From Dehalococcoidia bacterium UBA1328 (lineage in GTDB: Bacteria > Chloroflexota > Dehalococcoidia > Lucifugimonadales > Lucifugimonadaceae), in NCBI GenBank assembly GCA_002306815.1, contig DBTA01000018.1, positions 1 to 9,862 on the forward strand: a stretch of DNA of 9,862 bases. Direction: 5' to 3'. The notes beneath the pieces are model-generated. The model saw only the letters and a list, made by a program, of their open reading frames with translations. It searched no databases and had not been told where the DNA came from. A program made the position numbers and the translations under genes. Positions 6,723-9,862 of this stretch are shown piece after piece. Position 1 is the stretch's first letter; each line of letters begins with the position of its first letter.

Positions 6723-6758
6723 GATCAGTTTTGGAAGCGGTCAAGAAGGCCGCTGATC
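6723..6758 (+). repeat. Second inverted repeat abutting the intercistronic hairpin
   Basis: GATCAG (6723-6728) and CTGATC (6753-6758) are complementary, and AGCGG (6736-6740) and CCGCT (6750-6754) offer an overlapping inner stem. The structure is weaker than its neighbour. Together the two occupy most of the gap before the permease. Confidence 0.35.
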
Positions 6759-6794
6759 TAATTCACATTACCCAGATAGGAAGAGCGAGGACTA

Positions 6795-7832
6795 ATGACA
6801 TTTGTAAGCAACGGTGCGAGTAGCGAGAGCGATAGTCAAGCTAACTCAGAGGACAACGCGGAATCTTCCTTCCGGTCGTCTCCAAAAGGGTGGCTCCGGC
6901 TCGTCTTACACGCTAGGCAATACGCAGTCTGGGCTAGTTTTGTGGCTGTATTCGTCCTGTTCACCATCCTTGAGCCAGAGCGGTTCTTCGCTGCGGACAA
7001 TTTCAGGAACATTCTTTCCAGTTCCTCTCTCACAGTGATTGTCGCGGCAGGAATTACGGTTCCCCTAGTGATGAATGACTTCGATCTTTCTCCAGTAGGG
7101 AATGTGGCGTTCTCTGGAGCCTTGGCCGCTGCGCTGCAAGCTAACTACGGTTGGCCTTGGGAGCTTGCGGTGCTAACGGCGTTGCTCGCTGGCTTACTCG
7201 TCGGTGTTCTAAACGGTTTTCTGGTAGCGGGTCTCCGAGCCTCTTCGTTCGTAATCACGCTCGCAACATCGTCGGTTCTGGTAGGGCTCGGAACCGCAGT
7301 CCAACGAAGTAAAACGATTTATACCGGATTCGAGGAAGGTTACCTCAAGCTCGGACAGAGCGAGTTCTTTGGCTTTCGTTCGCCCGTTCTGTTTGCGGCC
7401 GGTCTTGTACTGATCCTTCACGTTTGGATGGGGCATACGGTTAGTGGCCGGCGGATGCTTGCTGTAGGAGAAAATCAGTCCGCAGCGATGGTGGGTGGTA
7501 TGCGCGTTATATCGCTGCGCATGGTGGGCCTCGTAACCTCAGGGGTTATTGCAGCTCTTGCAGGTGTGCTTATTTTCTCACGAGCTGGCCAAACTTATGT
7601 GAACGCGGGCGCCCCATTATTACTACCAGCTTTCGCGGCAGTCTTCCTAGGTTCAGCCTTAAGCGGCGGCGGGCGGTTCACCGTTGCAGGAACGGCAGTA
7701 GCAGCGGTCCTCTTACAGATGGTGTCTACTGGTCTGGTGATCAATCAGGTCCCTCGCTGGTCATCCGATGTCTTTTCGGGTGGAGTGCTCGCTCTGGCAA
7801 TTCTTCTTGCGCCACGTGAGAGCCGATACTAG
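6795..7832 (+). CDS. RbsC-type ABC transporter permease
   Basis: The 345-residue membrane protein belongs to the branched-chain/ribose-type permease family and should act as a homodimer, since only one permease gene is present. A polar Ser/Glu/Asp-rich N-terminus of about 35 residues is followed by multiple hydrophobic segments. The clearest lie near 44-60, 78-96, 122-145, 150-167, 196-213, 240-263, 275-292, 297-315 and 325-339. The signature loop after the second segment reads NDFDLSPVGNVAFSG (93-107), where RbsC-like proteins usually have GGIDLSVG. The cytoplasmic coupling loop is GRRMLAVGENQSAAMVGGM (218-236), where the ATPase docks. The ATG at 6795 has GAGGA 3 bases upstream and AGGAAG further up. 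The ATPase gene begins within a few bases of its stop, so the two are probably translationally coupled. The transported compound is unknown. Confidence 0.9.
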   Translation: MTFVSNGASSESDSQANSEDNAESSFRSSPKGWLRLVLHARQYAVWASFVAVFVLFTILEPERFFAADNFRNILSSSSLTVIVAAGITVPLVMNDFDLSPVGNVAFSGALAAALQANYGWPWELAVLTALLAGLLVGVLNGFLVAGLRASSFVITLATSSVLVGLGTAVQRSKTIYTGFEEGYLKLGQSEFFGFRSPVLFAAGLVLILHVWMGHTVSGRRMLAVGENQSAAMVGGMRVISLRMVGLVTSGVIAALAGVLIFSRAGQTYVNAGAPLLLPAFAAVFLGSALSGGGRFTVAGTAVAAVLLQMVSTGLVINQVPRWSSDVFSGGVLALAILLAPRESRY

Positions 7833-7836
7833 CAAC

Positions 7837-9432
7837 GTGGAAGCTGTGACTAACGTAGTCCAAAGCAATCGGACAGGTGTCGAAGTTCGGGATCTCTCTC
7901 GACGATTCGGCGAGACCCTTGCGCTTAACAACGTCTCGCTCACGTTCGCACCCAGTACGATCACCGGGTTGGTGGGAAAAAATGGCGCTGGGAAAAGCAC
8001 CCTCATCAACGTCCTATCAGGAGCGGTCCGACCTTCGTCTGGCCAAGTCCTCGTTGATGGAAGCCCAGTTACTCTCGCGTCGCCGAGGCATGCTGTCGAT
8101 TCAGGCATCATTGCCGTGCACCAACAGCTGGATATTTTCCCTGGGTTATCGGTTGCTGAAAACATCTGTCTTGGACTAGGCGATGTTCCAACCATTGGGC
8201 GAATAATCGATAAGCGGGCCATGAACTCTCGTGCGGCTGCGGCTACTGAGCGAATTGGGCTCGCCGTGGATGTTGACGCAAAGGCAGGGGACTTGAGTGT
8301 CAGCCATCAGCGAATGGTAACAATTGCGCGAGGCCTCGTAGACCAGCCCGGCAGAATGGTCATTCTCGACGAGCCAACAGCCTCGCTTACTTCACAAGAA
8401 GCGGTCACCCTATTCGAGTTGATTCGCGGATGGCGGGAGCAAGGACTGAGCGTCATTTATATCACACATCGTCTAGAAGAGGTCTATGAAATCGCAGATC
8501 GCCTCATCGTGCTACGGGCGGGCCAAGTGGTCATGGACAAGTCGAGCGAAGTCGTTTCCCGAGCTGAGTTGGTGGGGGCGATGACTGGTCATACCGAGGG
8601 CACGGTTCGAGCGACGCAGCCTATATTTGAAGAGCAGCCCTCTCAGGAGAAGCTACCGTCGCAGATCCTACGTTCGCCAGTACTTCAGGTTGAGCAACTT
8701 CATACTGAGAAGCTTAAAGACGTTGACCTGACGGTACACGAGGGCGAGATACTTGGACTAGCTGGACTCGTAGGGAGTGGGAGAAGTAGCCTTGCGCGAG
8801 TTCTCGGCGGGTTGGAACGTAGTTATACCGGAACGGTCCGCGTTACCGATAAAGAAGTCAAGCTTGACAACCCAAGGTCTGCAAATGGCGCAGGGATATG
8901 GTATGTGCCTGAAGACCGGCAGGCTCTCGCCCTCTTTCCTGCGTTCGATGTGTGGGAAGATATTGGACTACCAATCCTTGGATCGTTTCGGCGCTTTGGA
9001 ACGTGGTTATCGACTCGGATGGGCGTGGAGCATGCACACAAAGAGGTCAACCGGTTACGTATCGAGCCACCAACACCTCAACGGCGGACCCGAACATTAT
9101 CAGGCGGCAACCAACAGAAGGTTGTTCTTAGTCGAGCACTTCAGCGCGAGATGAAGATCCTTGTCCTAGATGAACCATCCCAAGGTGTGGATATCCAGAC
9201 GCGTGAGGAGATTGCCTTGTTACTTGCCGATCTAGCGGTTGATGGAACGGCAATCATCGTTATCTCCTCTGACTTCGAAGAGCTCCTAGCCGTGAGTGAC
9301 AGAATACTCGTACTTCGGGACGGCCAGGTAGCCGCAGAACTTGATCCAAAGGTTCAGACGGAGGCTTCGGTTTTGGAGGCTGCTTCATTGAGGGCTGACA
9401 AGTTGGCGAGTGACTCGCCAAACATGGCGTGA
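7837..9432 (+). CDS. RbsA-type ABC transporter ATPase with two nucleotide-binding domains
   Basis: The 531-residue protein has the tandem-NBD layout of ribose/xylose/nucleoside importers (about 500 residues). NBD1 has Walker A GKNGAGKST (47-55), a Q-loop glutamine (Q96), a signature reading LSVSHQRM (153-160), Walker B MVILDEP (174-180) and switch His211. NBD2 has a degenerate Walker A GLVGSGRSS (310-318) with Arg for Lys, a full LSGGNQQK (421-428), Walker B ILVLDEP (441-447) and SSDFEE (477-482) in place of the switch His. This asymmetry is normal for the family and implies mainly one working site. The linker (about 252-280) is Gln/Glu/Pro-rich. The start is uncertain. GTG 7837 is 4 bases after the permease stop, and GTG 7846 has GGAAG just 2 bases upstream. 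An in-frame ATG at 7768 lies inside the permease gene, has no ribosome site, and adds residues foreign to the family. It energises the upstream permease and binding protein. Confidence 0.92.
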   Translation: MEAVTNVVQSNRTGVEVRDLSRRFGETLALNNVSLTFAPSTITGLVGKNGAGKSTLINVLSGAVRPSSGQVLVDGSPVTLASPRHAVDSGIIAVHQQLDIFPGLSVAENICLGLGDVPTIGRIIDKRAMNSRAAAATERIGLAVDVDAKAGDLSVSHQRMVTIARGLVDQPGRMVILDEPTASLTSQEAVTLFELIRGWREQGLSVIYITHRLEEVYEIADRLIVLRAGQVVMDKSSEVVSRAELVGAMTGHTEGTVRATQPIFEEQPSQEKLPSQILRSPVLQVEQLHTEKLKDVDLTVHEGEILGLAGLVGSGRSSLARVLGGLERSYTGTVRVTDKEVKLDNPRSANGAGIWYVPEDRQALALFPAFDVWEDIGLPILGSFRRFGTWLSTRMGVEHAHKEVNRLRIEPPTPQRRTRTLSGGNQQKVVLSRALQREMKILVLDEPSQGVDIQTREEIALLLADLAVDGTAIIVISSDFEELLAVSDRILVLRDGQVAAELDPKVQTEASVLEAASLRADKLASDSPNMA

Positions 9433-9449
9433 CCGATAGTTTTATTTTT
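9403..9449 (+). terminator. Candidate terminator at the end of the ATPase gene
   Basis: TTGGCGAG (9403-9410) and CTCGCCAA (9414-9421) form a perfect 8-bp stem with a TGA loop inside the last codons of the ATPase gene. The overlapping CGCCA-AACA-TGGCG (9416-9429) is an alternative stem ending at the stop codon. The T-rich stretch TTTTATTTTT (9440-9449) follows 10 bases after the second stem. That is further than a classical intrinsic terminator allows, so efficiency is doubtful, but the position at the operon end is right. Confidence 0.4.
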
Positions 9450-9494
9450 GGTTTAGGGCCTGTTCAGTTTGCTCTTTGACCTATCGCAACCTAA

Positions 9495-9518
9495 TTGACA
9501 AGTGCGGTATACCATAAT
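9495..9518 (+). promoter_or_regulatory. Possible promoter elements before the DUF3263 gene
   Basis: A perfect -35-like TTGACA (9495-9500) is followed by TATACC (9508-9513) and CATAAT (9513-9518), either of which resembles a -10. The spacings from TTGACA are 7 and 12 bases, too short for a normal pair. TATACC alone would place a transcript start at about 9520-9522, exactly at the GTG proposed as the start codon, suggesting a leaderless mRNA. The TTGACA may be chance. Confidence 0.25.
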
Positions 9519-9521
9519 CGA

Positions 9522-9779
9522 GTGGAACTTACTGACAGAGAAACAGCCATTCTTGACTTTGAGAGAACACCCTGGGAAGTTACTGGATCCAAAGAAAGTG
9601 CTATCAGGGAAAGATTTGGGATTTCACCTTCACGTTATTACCAGATACGGGACTCATTATTGGATAGTGCTGAAGCTTTGGAGTATGACCCTCTTTTAGT
9701 CCTCAGATTACGTAAATTAAGAACAAAACGTCGATCTATTCGATACGGTATTCCCCAGATTCATTCGCCAATTCGCTAA
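9522..9779 (+). CDS. DUF3263 family small protein
   Basis: The 85-residue protein matches the actinobacterial DUF3263 pattern. It opens with ELTDRETAILDFER (2-15), continues with KESAIRERFGISPSRYYQIRDSLLD, where a helix-turn-helix-like segment is likely, then EYDPLLVLRLRKLRTKRRS near the end. The function of the family is unknown; the basic C-terminus and helical layout would suit nucleic-acid binding. The start is ambiguous. GTG 9522 places the conserved block right at the N-terminus, and an in-frame TTG at 9495 would add nine residues. Neither has a Shine-Dalgarno, and leaderless translation from 9522 is plausible in this phylum. It is separated from the ABC genes by about 90 bases and a possible terminator, so it is probably a separate core-genome unit. 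Its presence is the best lineage marker in the window. Confidence 0.8.
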   Translation: MELTDRETAILDFERTPWEVTGSKESAIRERFGISPSRYYQIRDSLLDSAEALEYDPLLVLRLRKLRTKRRSIRYGIPQIHSPIR

Positions 9780-9792
9780 ATCTATCCGAAGG

Positions 9793-9830
9793 TTTTAATA
9801 TATATAAGGTTACGGACAAGATATCAGGAG
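9793..9830 (+). promoter_or_regulatory. AT-rich stretch and ribosome binding site before the last partial gene
   Basis: TTTTAATATATATAAGG (about 9793-9809) is a likely -10 region, and CAGGAG (9825-9830) lies 9 bases upstream of the ATG at 9840. The Shine-Dalgarno assignment is good. The promoter is suggested only by base composition. Confidence 0.4.
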
Positions 9831-9839
9831 TTGCTTGGC

Positions 9840-9862
9840 ATGAATATTGCAGGGAAGGGAGT
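9840..9862 (+). CDS. Start of a gene cut by the window edge
   Basis: An ATG at 9840 with CAGGAG 9 bases upstream opens a frame reading MNIAGKG before the sequence ends. The initiation signal is convincing, but seven residues do not identify the product. It is on the same strand as the DUF3263 gene, 60 bases after its stop, and may share its transcript. Confidence 0.55.

Noticed and set aside
6566..6823. An 85-codon plus-strand frame spanning the lipoprotein end and permease start
   Set aside because: It overlaps two well-supported genes in another frame and crosses the strong hairpin; the product is low-complexity Ser/Arg-rich without family resemblance.
7768..7836. An ATG at 7768 as the start of the ATPase gene
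   Set aside because: It would overlap the permease by 65 bases, has no ribosome binding site, and adds 23 residues that do not fit the RbsA N-terminus.
7837..9432. Degenerate Walker A and missing switch His in NBD2 as signs of a broken ATPase
   Set aside because: Arg in the second Walker A and lack of the switch His in the second domain are usual for RbsA-type tandem ATPases; the reading frame is intact.

Overview
This window looks like a stretch of an actinobacterial chromosome with moderate G+C and AT-rich intergenic regions. The lineage clue is a DUF3263-type small protein near the right end, a family found essentially in Actinomycetota. The substrate-binding lipoprotein also has a Ser/Asp/Glu-rich linker after its lipobox cysteine, a style common in Acidimicrobiia. 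That class is an inference from general resemblance, not shown by the sequence.

Layout, left to right. Bases 1-23 are the 3' end of a tRNA with an encoded CCA, probably tRNA-Thr. About 245 bases without a gene follow, holding only small inverted repeats. A minus-strand gene (268-825) encodes a SnoaL/NTF2-like protein. A gap of about 340-370 bases separates it from a plus-strand gene train. This gap is rich in dyad symmetry, including a 24-bp AT-rich palindrome and a stem-loop, and it ends in a perfect 22-bp tandem duplication of a translation-initiation region.

The plus-strand train has five genes: a hydantoinase/oxoprolinase A-type subunit (1195-3228), the matching B-type subunit with an unexplained C-terminal extension (3285-5372), a substrate-binding lipoprotein (5446-6672), a single RbsC-type permease (6795-7832) and a double-NBD RbsA-type ATPase (7837-9432). 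Gaps are 56, 73, 122 and 4 bases. No clear intrinsic terminator lies between the genes, although a strong hairpin sits between lipoprotein and permease. The simplest reading is one operon that imports a small solute through a carbohydrate/nucleoside-class ABC importer and opens a cyclic amide (hydantoin, 5-oxoproline or related) with the ATP-dependent HyuA/HyuB pair. The true substrate cannot be read from sequence. No transcription factor gene is present.

A palindrome with a nearby T-rich stretch closes the ATPase gene (about 9403-9449). The right end returns to what looks like core genome: the DUF3263 protein (about 9522-9779) and the first codons of another gene (9840 onward) behind a good Shine-Dalgarno sequence.
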